43,330 bases of DNA, taken from positions 17,767-61,096 of the forward strand of contig JAGRGY010000022.1 of assembly GCA_020445255.1 (NCBI GenBank), written 5' to 3'. Position 1 is the stretch's first letter. Every line of letters begins with the position of its first letter. The notes beneath the pieces are model-generated. The model was not told the DNA's origin, searched no databases, and saw only the letters and a program-made list of their open reading frames with translations. The position numbers were made by a program, and so were the translations under genes. This stretch comes from Gammaproteobacteria bacterium. GTDB lineage: Bacteria; Pseudomonadota; Gammaproteobacteria; Chromatiales; Chromatiaceae. Positions 17,869 through 26,704 of this stretch are shown one piece after another.

Positions 17869-19728
17869 TCAAAGCCGGAAACTGCCGACCAGTTTCTGCA
17901 GGTGGGCTGCCAGGCCGTTTATGCGCTCGTTGGCCGCCGTCGACTGGTCTGCGCCAACCACGGTCTGTTCGGCGACAGACGAGATATTGATCACGTTCTG
18001 ATTGATCTCCTCGGCTACGCGACCCTGTTCCGCGGCGGCCACGGCGATCTGAGCGTTCATCGTCGATATGTGGCTGACCGCCGTCGTGATGGCGTCGAGT
18101 GCGTCGCCAGCCGCATGAACGTGGGTCTCGCTCTCCTCGGCCCGTCGTCGGCCGGCATCCATGACGCCGACCGCCTCGTGGGTACCCTGCTGTAGCCGTT
18201 CGATCATCGACTGGATCTCGGTTGTCGATGTCTGGGTGCGGCTCGCCAGCGTGCGCACCTCGTCGGCGACCACGGCGAATCCGCGCCCTTGCTCACCGGC
18301 ACGTGCGGCCTCGATCGCCGCGTTCAATGCAAGCAGGTTCGTCTGTTCGGCGATATTGCGGATGACGTCGAGAATTTGACCGATGGCATCCGACTCCTGG
18401 CGTACGCGCTCTATCGCGTCGACACCGGAGCGTACCTCGCCGGCCAGGTCGCGGATCGCGCCCACGGTCGCCTGAACGATCTGCTGACCCTGTTTGGCCT
18501 GGCCATCCGCGTTGCGCGCGGCGTCGGCGGCTTCGTGCGCGTTCTGCGCGACCGAGCGTACGGTGCTGGTCATCTCAGTCATCGCGGTGGCGACGCTGTC
18601 GGTGTCTTGCTTCTGTTGCATCGCGCCGCCGACTGCACGTTCAGCAACCTGGCTGGCCTCGCGGGTAACCTGGTTGAGCTCGCCGGTGGCGTTGTGAATT
18701 GCCCCGATGATGTCGCGCAGGTAGTCGCGCATGCCCTGCATACCTTTGAGCATGTCGGCGATCTCGTTGTCCGTGTGACATTTGATCTCGACCGAAAGAT
18801 CGCCGCTGGCAATGGCAGACATCGCCTCGGTGGCTTTGCCGAGCGGCCGAAACGCCGTCGTGATCTGACGGAACAACACGACTGCCGCCACGATCACGAC
18901 GCCGATCAGCGCGGCCAACTGAATCAGTTCGATCCGCCGGATACTCGCTGCGACCGCGGTGAAATCCCGCTGCAGCACGAGCCGTCCGACCGGTTCTCCG
19001 ACGGCATCGGTCAGGGGCAGCAGCGTGGTCGCGAAAACCTGTTCGCCGCTGGTCAGCATGTGCCAGTCTGCCCCGGACTCGTTGAACCCCGTCCAATCGA
19101 CCTGATCGGCCGCCTCCGGATGGCTGGCGTGCAGGATCCTGCCCTGCGTGTCGAGGAGCAGGGCCCGCGCGCTGGCGTTGGCGGCAATCTCGTCGGTGAC
19201 GACATTGGCCGCAAGCAGGTAGACCGCCACCCCGATCGGCTTGCCGCGGAAATACAGCGGGAATCCCAGCGCGAGTGTCGGTGTACCCTCGGTGTCGCGC
19301 ACCAGAGCGTGGTGAATCTTCTGGTCGGCCGCAACCGTCTGAGCCAGCGTTGTCGAGGCATCGCGACCGCCGACATACAGCTTGCGACCGTCGAGGTTGG
19401 TGATGATCAGGCCGTCGATAGAGCCGTTCGTGCTCGTGCGGTTGAAGGTCGGCTGTGTGGCCTCGGCCAGCGCCGCCGCGTCGCCGTTCTTGAGCGCGTT
19501 GATGGTGTCCCGGCTGCGGGTCAGTGCCGCGGTCTCCGACTCCATCTCGCCAAAGTGCGCTGCGGTCACCGCCGACCACAGCGCACCGGTGTAGGCAACG
19601 TTCGTCTCTCTCGTCTGCTCCAGCTGGTGCGCGACTGACACCCGGTCGGCGACCAAGAAGGTGGCGACGACCAACAAGGTGCAGGCGAACGATGTCAGCA
19701 GCAGGCGGTTCTTCAGGCTGATCTTCAT
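17869..19728 (-). CDS. Methyl-accepting chemotaxis protein
   Basis: The 619-residue receptor has transmembrane helix 1 at about residues 8-27, a periplasmic sensor domain of roughly 230 residues (cache-like: [18 protein letters not shown] and [16 protein letters not shown]), and helix 2 near 270-290. A HAMP segment ([20 protein letters not shown]) and a cytoplasmic signalling domain follow, the latter with [19 protein letters not shown] and [14 protein letters not shown]. The C-terminus lacks the NWETF receptor-methylation tether. The ligand is unknown. ATG 19728 is chosen because [11 protein letters not shown] starts the first helix; an in-frame ATG lies 36 bp upstream. It follows the rhodanese gene by 54 bp. 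Confidence 0.93.
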   Translation of the reverse strand: MKISLKNRLLLTSFACTLLVVATFLVADRVSVAHQLEQTRETNVAYTGALWSAVTAAHFGEMESETAALTRSRDTINALKNGDAAALAEATQPTFNRTSTNGSIDGLIITNLDGRKLYVGGRDASTTLAQTVAADQKIHHALVRDTEGTPTLALGFPLYFRGKPIGVAVYLLAANVVTDEIAANASARALLLDTQGRILHASHPEAADQVDWTGFNESGADWHMLTSGEQVFATTLLPLTDAVGEPVGRLVLQRDFTAVAASIRRIELIQLAALIGVVIVAAVVLFRQITTAFRPLGKATEAMSAIASGDLSVEIKCHTDNEIADMLKGMQGMRDYLRDIIGAIHNATGELNQVTREASQVAERAVGGAMQQKQDTDSVATAMTEMTSTVRSVAQNAHEAADAARNADGQAKQGQQIVQATVGAIRDLAGEVRSGVDAIERVRQESDAIGQILDVIRNIAEQTNLLALNAAIEAARAGEQGRGFAVVADEVRTLASRTQTSTTEIQSMIERLQQGTHEAVGVMDAGRRRAEESETHVHAAGDALDAITTAVSHISTMNAQIAVAAAEQGRVAEEINQNVINISSVAEQTVVGADQSTAANERINGLAAHLQKLVGSFRL

Positions 19729-19782
19729 GGGATTATCCGTATCCGGTTCTTGCGCGAAGGCCAATGCTTCGGCGACAGCGTG

Positions 19783-20196
19783 TCACTCCACCGGATTGCC
19801 GGCCGACTTCCATGCCGGGAAGCCATCGCGGTAGTAGTGAACCTTGGAGAAGCCCCAGCTCACTGCGAGTTTGCTCGCGTCCGAACTGCGCATACAGCTC
19901 TCGCCGTTGCAGTAGAACACCACAGGTTCGTCCTTCTTGACCTCGGTCGACAGGCTCTGGTCACTGAACTTGTGCTTCAGCTCGAGATGGATCGCGCCGG
20001 GGATACGGCCGGCGTCGAAGTCGCTGTCCTTGCGCACGTCGATGAAAGCAACCTGCTGGTCGAAAAGGGCGCGCGCCGCCGCCGTATCGACGGTGACCGC
20101 GCCGTCGACGGTCTGCGGTGAGATTTCGGCGGCCAGTGTGCTGCCGACCAGCAACAGCGAAAACGCGGTGGCTGCCGTGCGGATGAATGCGCTCAT
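19783..20196 (-). CDS. Periplasmic single-domain rhodanese (sulfurtransferase)
   Basis: The 137-residue protein has a signal peptide (hydrophobic AATAFSLLLVGSTLAA, cleavage near AAE) and one rhodanese domain. FIDVRKDSDFDAGRIPGAIH is the entry motif. The active loop is CNGESCMRS, with C96 as the expected persulfide-bearing residue and C101 inside the loop. The export signal places it in the periplasm, so it cannot directly feed sulfur to cytoplasmic TtcA encoded upstream. ATG 20196 is preceded by GAAGGAGGTT, a near-perfect ribosome site. Confidence 0.88.
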   Translation of the reverse strand: MSAFIRTAATAFSLLLVGSTLAAEISPQTVDGAVTVDTAAARALFDQQVAFIDVRKDSDFDAGRIPGAIHLELKHKFSDQSLSTEVKKDEPVVFYCNGESCMRSSDASKLAVSWGFSKVHYYRDGFPAWKSAGNPVE

Positions 20197-20307
20197 GATG
20201 AACCTCCTTCGTAACATGGACCTTGTATTGCCGGTCTCTGTGGTGCCGGATACTGCGCAATAGCGTCACGAAGGGTGGGGACTTGAGCTCGCCGGGCGGC
20301 AATCGGG

Positions 20308-21060
20308 TCAGACGATGCGATCACCCATCAACGGTCGCATCGCGCTGAGCAGGTTCGCGAACAGGCGAGTGTGTTCGCGTTCCTCGCGCGCGAGCAGGGT
20401 CTTGAAGTGGGCGCGCTGGGTCGGCGCGCTGAAGCAGGCCGGGCACGAATCCGGCACGACCGGCAGTCCGGCAGCTGCCGCGTAGGCGGCGGTCTGGGTC
20501 TCGCGTGTGTAGACCAGCGGTCGTATCACCCGCAGGTCGCCGGCATCGATCCGGTAGTGGGCCTTCATGGTCCCGAGCCTGCCCTGGTGGAATGCCGACA
20601 TCAGGAAACTCTCGGCGAGGTCGTCGAGGTGTTGGGCCAGGGCCAGCACGTTGTAGCCGTTGTCGCGGCATGTCGTGTACATGATGCCGCGCTTCATCCG
20701 GGCGCAATAGGCGCAGAACGAGTCGCCGCTCATATGAGTCTTGGCCTGCTCCATGATCGGTTGCCGGCAATGGAACCAGGGGACGCCGAAGGTGTCGTAG
20801 TACGCGGACAACGACGACGGATCGAAACCCTCGATCTGCGGGTCGACCGTGATCACGCCGAGCTCGAAACGCACCGGCGCGTAGCTTTGCAGGTGGTAGA
20901 GCACGTTCAGCAGACTGAGTGAATCCTTGCCGCCGGAAACGCCGAGCAGAATGCGGTCGCCGTCGCGGATCATTGCGTAATCGGCGATCGCCCGTCCGAC
21001 CTTGCGCAACAACGCCTTGGGCGGTTTGTCTTGCACTGAGCGCCGCGGTCTGTCCGTCAT
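20308..21060 (-). CDS. ttcA: tRNA 2-thiocytidine synthetase TtcA
   Basis: The 250-residue PP-loop ATPase thiolates cytidine 32 of some tRNAs. The ATP-binding motif SGGKDS is at residues 42-47. Cluster-type cysteines are C116 and C119 in FCAYCARMKRG, with C206 and C209 in CPACF. ALAQHLDDLAESFLM is characteristic of TtcA/TtuA proteins. ATG 21060 follows GGAACGAATTC. It is somewhat shorter than E. coli TtcA but complete across the catalytic domain. The rhodanese and chemoreceptor genes follow on the same strand. Confidence 0.93.
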   Translation of the reverse strand: MTDRPRRSVQDKPPKALLRKVGRAIADYAMIRDGDRILLGVSGGKDSLSLLNVLYHLQSYAPVRFELGVITVDPQIEGFDPSSLSAYYDTFGVPWFHCRQPIMEQAKTHMSGDSFCAYCARMKRGIMYTTCRDNGYNVLALAQHLDDLAESFLMSAFHQGRLGTMKAHYRIDAGDLRVIRPLVYTRETQTAAYAAAAGLPVVPDSCPACFSAPTQRAHFKTLLAREEREHTRLFANLLSAMRPLMGDRIV

Positions 21061-21135
21061 GAATTCGTTCCGTTGGGACGGCGCCGTGGCACCTCTGGGC
21101 GCGCGCCGGCGCAAACTTATCGATCTTGCTGCCGT

Positions 21136-21141
21136 TATAAT
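21136..21141 (+). promoter_or_regulatory. Candidate -10 element in the ttcA / multidomain gene divergent gap
   Basis: A perfect TATAAT occurs at 21136-21141, 68 bp before the start codon at 21210 and 76 bp from the ttcA start on the other strand. A convincing -35 hexamer at 16-18 bp is lacking on the plus strand. On the minus strand TATAAC is read across the same bases, with TTGATT about 18-19 bp upstream, so the site could serve either direction. Confidence 0.35.
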
Positions 21142-21209
21142 GCGTGCCAGTCATCAGGAATCAAAACCGCCAATGACGTACTACATCCAGCGGACGGAGA
21201 CGCCGATCC

Positions 21210-22718
21210 ATGTCTAGCGGCCCCTTCCGCGTCGTACTCACCGGACAGTTGGTGACGGGGTTCAGCCGCGAGGCCGTCGTGGCCGCTCTGGCCCGCCGGT
21301 TCGAAACGTCGGCGGGCACCCTGGTGCGCCTGTTCGACCAGGGCGGCTGCCCCATCGATGCCGATCTGACGGCCGAAGAGGCCGCCGGGTTACAGGAGCA
21401 GCTCGAGCAAATCGGCGCCATGGCGCGCATCGAGCGTACCGGTACACGGCCGTCTCACGCCACCCGCGGTCTGCGCCTGCCGCACGCCGGCGAGGCGGTC
21501 GACGCCGGCCTGATGACGTGCCCGGCATGCGGCCATCGCCAGCTGGTTGCGCGGCAATGCGACGAGTGTGGCGTCGTGTTTGCCGAATTCAACCGCGCCC
21601 GCCGGACGGGGGGGTCCTACACCCCGACGCCGGTCGGCGCCGTCGCCACGCCCAGGCCGCGTGCCGAGAAGCAATCCGGTCATCGCCCGGCCCAGCCGGC
21701 GAAGAGTGCGTATGCGCGCAATGTCGGCGGCTGGCACGACGCGTGGGTGGACGATGGCAATGAGCTGCCGACCGAGCAATACCATATCAACCTCTTCATG
21801 GGCCACAACGCCGGGCATCTCAGCGAGCTCTGCCAGCGTATGATCATCGGTCCGCGCACCCAGCTCAGGTTGTCGTGGACAGGCGGTGCGGTGATCAGCC
21901 CTTTCCTGTGGGTGATGTATCGCAAGATGTGGGTCTGGTCGGCAGTGATCTTCGTCGCCGAGGTGCTGTTGCCGGTGATACTGATTGCGCTGGGGACACG
22001 CGAACACATCTCCGACAAGTTCACCTATCTCGGTATCGCCGGCGTCATCGCCAACCGCCTGTTCTGGCCATTCCTGGTCAAGTACCTGTACTGCCGGCAT
22101 GCGCGCAACGCGATCGCCTACCTGAACCGGATGTCGCCGACCTATGCCGCGGACATCGATATCGCCGCGGCCGGCGGGGCCAGCCGGACGTCGATCTTCG
22201 TCGGCGTCGTCATGATGATCGTCGTGTCGCTGCTGACCTGGAACGTCGTCGAGACCGTGCACAGGGTCATTGCCGGCCGACAGCCGGTCTTCGCCGAGCC
22301 GCCGCCGCTGCCGGGCTGGCCGAGCCAGCCGGGCGCACCCGCACCGGGAACACCGGCACCGCTCCCGGGTCCGGGTACCGCGCTGGACGCTCCGCCACTC
22401 GACGGCTCGCCCGCAGTTGGTGTGACCGGCGATGCCGCGCTCAACAAATGGGTGATCACCCGCAGCCGGATGCGTTCGATCGGGCAGCGCCTGTTCACAT
22501 CGATCGAGCAGGGTGGTGCGGCCCAGGACCCTGCGCAGCTGACGATGGACGGCGTGGCCGTTGCCCTGTCGCTGGATGCCAACGAACGTCTCGACGGGTG
22601 GGGCAACCCGATCGTCTACCGCCTCGAGGATGGTGGATTCATGTTGGCGTCACCGGGTCCCGATGGTGCGATCGGCAGCAATGATGACATCGAGTATCGT
22701 CGCAGCCTGCCGCGCTGA
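21210..22718 (+). CDS. Multidomain membrane protein: N-terminal alpha/beta domain, zinc ribbon, DUF2628-like helices, GspG-like C-terminal domain
   Basis: I know no named family for the whole 502-residue chain. Residues 5-75 form a small alpha/beta domain (FRVVLTGQLVTGFSREAV). C104, C107, C117 and C120 make a zinc ribbon (CPACG and CDECG). Membrane helices occur at about 226-262, 275-295 and 327-346, with RLFWPFLVKYLYCRHARNA resembling DUF2628 proteins. A proline-rich linker spans 363-405. The C-terminal 90 residues resemble the calcium-binding half of major pseudopilins: WGNPIVY at 464-470, SPGPDG at 481-486 and DDI at 492-494. The N-terminal prepilin signal is absent, so it is not a pseudopilin itself. 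An acidic ligand face outside the membrane is inferred. Confidence 0.7.
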   Translation: MSSGPFRVVLTGQLVTGFSREAVVAALARRFETSAGTLVRLFDQGGCPIDADLTAEEAAGLQEQLEQIGAMARIERTGTRPSHATRGLRLPHAGEAVDAGLMTCPACGHRQLVARQCDECGVVFAEFNRARRTGGSYTPTPVGAVATPRPRAEKQSGHRPAQPAKSAYARNVGGWHDAWVDDGNELPTEQYHINLFMGHNAGHLSELCQRMIIGPRTQLRLSWTGGAVISPFLWVMYRKMWVWSAVIFVAEVLLPVILIALGTREHISDKFTYLGIAGVIANRLFWPFLVKYLYCRHARNAIAYLNRMSPTYAADIDIAAAGGASRTSIFVGVVMMIVVSLLTWNVVETVHRVIAGRQPVFAEPPPLPGWPSQPGAPAPGTPAPLPGPGTALDAPPLDGSPAVGVTGDAALNKWVITRSRMRSIGQRLFTSIEQGGAAQDPAQLTMDGVAVALSLDANERLDGWGNPIVYRLEDGGFMLASPGPDGAIGSNDDIEYRRSLPR

Positions 22719-23260
22719 TGCGCATCATCGGTCTTCGCCATGGGCAGTCGACGTACAACCTGCTCGGCCTCTGCAATGACGACCCGGCCCGGCCCGTCGA
22801 CCTGACCGGGGTCGGTGTGGCGCAGGCCGAGGCGGCCGCGCGTCGTCTCGTTGCGGAACCGATCGAGGCGATCTTTGCGTCCCCATTGCTGCGCGCTCGG
22901 CGTACCGCGGAGATCGTCGGCCGGAAGATCGGTGTCGACGTGGTCATCGAGCCGCGTCTGGCGGACATCCGCTCCGGGTACGAGGGCAGGCCGGTCGCCG
23001 AATACCTGGCCGCGATCGCGCACGACCCGGTTCACGCATGTGCCGCCGGCGGGGAGTCGCTGCGCGACTATCAGCGCCGCGTCGACGGCTTCCTCGACCG
23101 GCTCGCGCACCGCCCGTTGCGCTGCGTGCTGCTGGTGGCCCACGAAGAGACCCTGCGCATGCTGGATGCCCACTACCGTCGATGCCGACTTGGCGAGGTG
23201 GCCGGTCGGGCATTCGCGAACGCCGAACCCTACGTCTTCCAGTCTGCCAGCGGAAACTGA
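22718..23260 (+). CDS. Histidine phosphatase family protein
   Basis: The 180-residue protein belongs to the phosphoglycerate mutase-like superfamily. The phosphohistidine motif LRHGQSTYN has R7 and H8, FASPLLRARRTAE supplies the second arginine (R59), and LVAHEETLR contains the second histidine H142. The acid-base residue may be D83 (LADIRSG) where most relatives have glutamate. The substrate could be a sugar phosphate, a phosphoprotein or a cobalamin precursor; nothing nearby decides it. The ATG shares one base with the stop of the preceding gene (TGATG). Its last 31 nt overlap the convergent phosphoesterase gene. Confidence 0.85.
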   Translation: MRIIGLRHGQSTYNLLGLCNDDPARPVDLTGVGVAQAEAAARRLVAEPIEAIFASPLLRARRTAEIVGRKIGVDVVIEPRLADIRSGYEGRPVAEYLAAIAHDPVHACAAGGESLRDYQRRVDGFLDRLAHRPLRCVLLVAHEETLRMLDAHYRRCRLGEVAGRAFANAEPYVFQSASGN

Positions 23261-23754
23261 AACGTCTGCACGCGCCAGCGGCGGGCCGTTGCCTCGAGCA
23301 GGGCGCAGCCCGAGCCGCCAAAGGTGCGGCTGCGCCCCGCGGCGCCCGGGTTGATGATCCATGGTTTGCAGGCGGTGTCCACGGTCTGGCGATGGGTGTG
23401 GCCGTAGACCACGGCGCGCGCGCCGCCGTGACGTGCACGCAGGCCGGCGTGGCGGTGTGCCGCAGGATTCACGCGGTGGCCATGTTCGACGACCAGGCAG
23501 CCGCCGGGCAGCTGCAGTTCGGCGCGCTCACCGAGCGCGGCCAGGTCCGCGTGACGTGCGCCCGGCCAGCGACCAGCCACGTCATTGTTGCCGCGCACGG
23601 CGATCAGGCCGTTCGCCACACTGGCCAGCAGATCCAGAATAGCCGGGTCGCCGATGTCGCCGGCGTGCACGACGCCGTCGACCGTGGCCGCCAGCGCCAG
23701 GATGCGCGGGTGCAGCGCGCCGTGGGTATCGGACAACAGCAGTATCTTGGGCAC
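23230..23754 (-). CDS. YfcE/MJ0936-type metallophosphoesterase
   Basis: The protein has all blocks of the calcineurin-like phosphodiesterase fold: ILLLSDTHG, VVHAGDIGD, AVRGNNDV, VEHGHRV and YGHTHRQ, so the two-metal site looks complete. Starting at GTG 23754 gives 174 residues and begins directly at the first strand, as in YfcE relatives. In-frame ATGs at 23823 and 23844, and the frame to 23868, would add a polar leader overlapping the divergent glycosylase gene. None has a strong ribosome site. Cyclic phosphodiesters or other phosphoesters are likely substrates; the natural one is unknown. Confidence 0.82.
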   Translation of the reverse strand: MPKILLLSDTHGALHPRILALAATVDGVVHAGDIGDPAILDLLASVANGLIAVRGNNDVAGRWPGARHADLAALGERAELQLPGGCLVVEHGHRVNPAAHRHAGLRARHGGARAVVYGHTHRQTVDTACKPWIINPGAAGRSRTFGGSGCALLEATARRWRVQTFQFPLADWKT

Positions 23755-23837
23755 GGGCCGGTCCGGTTGCGTGGCCTGATCGGGTGTGGCGATCACCGGG
23801 GGTTTCGCTGGCGACTGCCGCATGGCAGTGTGGCGTG

Positions 23838-24452
23838 ATGGCATCCCGGCTGCAATTGCTGCGCGCACACCAGGCCCGGTTGCTCACGTGTCGGCGCTGC
23901 CCCGACATGGTCGGTCCGCCCGTGGTCGGTGCGCCCGTGCTGTCGCCGGTGGTGCAGATCGGCCAGGCGCCGGGCGCGCGTGAGGCCGGATTTGCGCGCC
24001 CGTTCGCGTGGACCGCGGGTAAGACGCTGTTCGCGTGGTACGGTCGGATCGGGGTGGATGAATCCACGCTGCGCGCGCGTGTCTATATGGCCGCTGTGTG
24101 CCGGTGCTTTCCGGGCAAGCGACCGCGTGGCGGAGACCGCGTGCCGAGCGACGACGAAATGACGCGTTGCGCCAACTGGCTGAATGCCGAGTTGGAACTG
24201 CTGCGTCCGCGCTTGCTGGTTCCGGTCGGCAGGCTGGCGATCTCACGTCTGCTCGACTGCGCCCGGCTCAGCGACGTGATCGGGCGGCAACACAGCATCA
24301 CACTCGGCCGCCGCAGCGTCGACGTGATCCCGTTGCCGCATCCCTCCGGCGCGTCGACCTGGCACCGGGTGGAGCCCGGCAAGGGCCTGTTGGACGATGC
24401 CCTGCAACTGATCTCGGCGCACCCGGCATGGCGGCGGCACGTGGCTGGTTGA
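23838..24452 (+). CDS. Uracil-DNA glycosylase family protein (Fe-S, family 4-like)
   Basis: This 204-residue protein has motif A as IGQAPGAREAG (residues 41-51) and motif B as PHPSG (167-171), as in uracil-DNA glycosylases of the family 4/5 branch. Cysteines C18 and C21 (CRRC), C88 or C90 (CRC) and C111 are spaced like the 4Fe-4S ligands of family 4 enzymes. Motif A has GQAPG rather than the usual GEAPG, so substrate range may differ. ATG 23838 is chosen because it precedes the first cluster cysteines; a longer reading from 23784 is possible. It probably removes damaged bases from DNA. Confidence 0.75.
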   Translation: MASRLQLLRAHQARLLTCRRCPDMVGPPVVGAPVLSPVVQIGQAPGAREAGFARPFAWTAGKTLFAWYGRIGVDESTLRARVYMAAVCRCFPGKRPRGGDRVPSDDEMTRCANWLNAELELLRPRLLVPVGRLAISRLLDCARLSDVIGRQHSITLGRRSVDVIPLPHPSGASTWHRVEPGKGLLDDALQLISAHPAWRRHVAG

Positions 24453-24535
24453 GCACGCCTGTAAGGCGGCATAATGTCGCGTCGTTCGAACAGCGATGCC
24501 CCGCGCAACGTCCGGGGTAACGAAGGAGAAGCGTC

Positions 24536-25312
24536 ATGAATCGGTTCATCTCGGGGTTGGTCATGCTGTTGGTGTGCATCGGTGTGGAGGCCGCCGTGCA
24601 GAGCAAGGCGGTGTCGTACAAGGACGGTGACACCTCGCTTACCGGTTATCTGTATTGGGACGATGCCATCGGCGGACCGCGTCCGGGCGTGCTGGTGATC
24701 CACGAGTGGTGGGGTCTGAACGACTATGCGAAGAAGCGCGCCGCGATGCTGGCCGAACTGGGCTTCGTTGCGTTCGCGGCCGATATGTACGGCGACGGCC
24801 ACGTGACCGACAAGCCCGACCAGGCGCGTACCTGGATGCAGGAGGTGACCGCCGATGTCGATGGCTGGCGCGAACGCGCGAATCTGGGTCTCGCGCAACT
24901 GCAGGCCAGTGGCATGGTGTCCGGCGATAACCTGGCCGCGATCGGCTACTGCTTCGGCGGTGCGACCGTGCTGCAGATGAGCTACGCGAATATGCCGGTC
25001 AAGGGCGTCGTCAGCTTCCACGGTTCCTTGCCGGCCGCGCCGGAAGAGGCGAAGGGCAAGGTAGGTCCCCGAATCCTGGTGCTGCATGGCTATGCCGATG
25101 CTTGGGTGGGCCCGGACATCGTCGCCAACTTCCTCGCCAAGCTCGACGAGGCGGGTGCCAACTGGGAGATGGACAGTTACGGCGGCGCCAGGCACGGATT
25201 CACGAATCCGGATGCCGGCAGCTTCAACATCCCGAACCTGGAGTACAACGCACAGGCGGACGAGCGTTCGTGGGCGCGCATGCAGGAGTTCTTCGGCGAG
25301 CTATTCAACTGA
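24536..25312 (+). CDS. Secreted dienelactone hydrolase family protein
   Basis: The 258-residue alpha/beta hydrolase starts with a signal peptide (ISGLVMLLVCIGVEAA). The dienelactone-hydrolase triad is visible as C139 in GYCFGG, D188 in HGYADAWV and H220 in GARHGF; HEWWGLNDY is also typical. The exported location differs from the classic cytoplasmic chlorocatechol enzyme, so a periplasmic esterase role on an unknown substrate is more likely. ATG 24536 follows GAAGGAGAAGCGTC. A CATAAT box lies at about 24470, with only a weak -35 before it. Confidence 0.85.
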   Translation: MNRFISGLVMLLVCIGVEAAVQSKAVSYKDGDTSLTGYLYWDDAIGGPRPGVLVIHEWWGLNDYAKKRAAMLAELGFVAFAADMYGDGHVTDKPDQARTWMQEVTADVDGWRERANLGLAQLQASGMVSGDNLAAIGYCFGGATVLQMSYANMPVKGVVSFHGSLPAAPEEAKGKVGPRILVLHGYADAWVGPDIVANFLAKLDEAGANWEMDSYGGARHGFTNPDAGSFNIPNLEYNAQADERSWARMQEFFGELFN

Positions 25313-25318
25313 CCGCGC

Positions 25319-25366
25319 ACACCGGGTGGGCGACGACACCCCGTGTCCGTGCCCTGCCTGGTTTTT
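25319..25366 (+). terminator. Candidate terminator after the dienelactone hydrolase gene
   Basis: ACACCGGGTG at 25319-25328 pairs with CACCCCGTGT at 25337-25346 (9 of 10 positions) around an 8-nt loop, beginning 6 bp after the stop. A run of five T (25362-25366) comes 15 nt after the stem, which is further than usual. The rest of this 278-bp gap to msrA (to 25590) holds no gene or repeat that I can support. Confidence 0.35.
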
Positions 25367-25590
25367 CGATACCACAGGATTTCCTGCGGGTCAGGTGCGG
25401 ACCTTCGCTGCGCGTGACCGAGACGGCGGGTGTGGCTGCACCGCACCGCGCCGTCGGCCCGATGAACGCGTTCTGGCGCAGCATGTTGTGGCCGACGGGC
25501 GAAATGGCCAAATCGGTCGCTTGTCGACCGGTATGTCGTAGGCGTCGGGATGGGTGGCGCGGTCTGGCTGGATGATCGGTGGGGGTGCGA

Positions 25591-26235
25591 TCAGGTGCTG
25601 TTTTCGGGCAGACAGACCCCGGTCCCGCCGAGCCCGCAATAGCCATTCGGATTCTTGGCCAGGTACTGCTGGTGGTAGGTCTCGGCGTAGTAGAACGGCG
25701 GCGCGTCGACGATCTCGGTCGAGATCGGGGCCAGGCCGCGCTTCTTCAACTCGGCCTGGTAGCGCGCACGACTGCGTTCGGCGGCCTGCCGCTGCGATGA
25801 CGAGAACACGTACACGCCTGACCGGTACTGGGTGCCGACGTCGTTGCCCTGGCGCATACCCTGGGTCGGATCGTGCGACTCCCAGAACACCTTCAGCAGG
25901 TCGTCGTAGCTGATCCAGTCCGGATCGAACACGACCAGCACGACCTCGTTGTGGCCGGTCAGGCCGGTACAGACCTCGTCGTAGGTCGGGTTCGGCGTGT
26001 AGCCGCCGGCATAGCCGACGGCCGTGGCGTATACCCCGTCCAGTTTCCAGAACCCCCGCTCGGCGCCCCAGAAGCAGCCCATGCCGAACATCGCCTGCTG
26101 CATGCCGTCGGGAAACGGTGGCTTGATGACGTTGCCGTTGACGAAATGAGTCGGGTCGACCGGCAAAGCATCGGGGCGTCCCGGCAGCGCATCCGCCTCG
26201 CGCGGCATTTCAACAGGCTTCTTGCGCATCCACAT
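25591..26235 (-). CDS. msrA: Peptide methionine sulfoxide reductase MsrA
   Basis: The 214-residue enzyme reduces the S-form of methionine sulfoxide in proteins. The catalytic motif [11 protein letters not shown] has C54. Supporting blocks are [27 protein letters not shown] and [10 protein letters not shown]. Two C-terminal cysteines (C200 and C208 in [11 protein letters not shown]) can resolve the disulfide. About 40 extra N-terminal residues precede the core, as in E. coli MsrA. ATG 26235 follows GGAGAAG. MsrB is not nearby. Confidence 0.95.
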   Translation of the reverse strand: MWMRKKPVEMPREADALPGRPDALPVDPTHFVNGNVIKPPFPDGMQQAMFGMGCFWGAERGFWKLDGVYATAVGYAGGYTPNPTYDEVCTGLTGHNEVVLVVFDPDWISYDDLLKVFWESHDPTQGMRQGNDVGTQYRSGVYVFSSSQRQAAERSRARYQAELKKRGLAPISTEIVDAPPFYYAETYHQQYLAKNPNGYCGLGGTGVCLPENST

Positions 26236-26316
26236 GGCGGCTTCTCCGTCGAAAGCAGGCAACCACGGCAATTGTGCCCCGCGCGCTCGGGTGCATGGCT
26301 ATGCAGTGTCCGGGGT

Positions 26317-26682
26317 TTATCGTATTCCGGTCGCGCGCAGCACGCGCAGGACAACGAGGCCGTACAGGATCAGCCCGGCGGCATTGGCGAGGGCGTCGGC
26401 CGGGTCGAAGAAGCGGTTGGGGATCTGTGACTGCAACAGTTCGATGCCGATGCCGTATGCCAGCAACGTGCCCCATTTCAGCGGCCCGTAGCCGCGTTCC
26501 GGCCAGCCGGTGTCGGCCAGCAGCGCGAGCGTCGCGAAGGCCAGCATGTGCGCCCACTTGTCCGCGAACGAGACGGCGGGAAGTTGGGGCGGCTGGGGTG
26601 TCAGCGCGAGCCAGGTGACGATCAGCAGGGCCAGCCCGAACATCAATCGGAAGCCGATGCAGTTGCAGCGCGAGATGGGCAC
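26317..26682 (-). CDS. VanZ-like family membrane protein
   Basis: The protein of about 121 residues has hydrophobic helices and the VanZ-family landmarks DKWAHMLAF and IELLQSQIPNRFFDPADALANAAG. The family is named after a teicoplanin resistance factor, but most chromosomal members have no known role. GTG 26682 with GGGGACACAG upstream is the best start; ATG 26643 would begin at the first helix. It starts 22 nt after the purD stop on the same strand, so it is probably read from the purD transcript. It should not be taken as a resistance gene. Confidence 0.75.
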   Translation of the reverse strand: MPISRCNCIGFRLMFGLALLIVTWLALTPQPPQLPAVSFADKWAHMLAFATLALLADTGWPERGYGPLKWGTLLAYGIGIELLQSQIPNRFFDPADALANAAGLILYGLVVLRVLRATGIR

Positions 26683-26704
26683 GGTCTGTGTCCCCGGTCG
26701 GGTC

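Noticed and set aside
26317..26682. VanZ-like gene as a glycopeptide resistance determinant
   Set aside because: Other van genes are absent, and VanZ-like proteins are widespread housekeeping membrane proteins.
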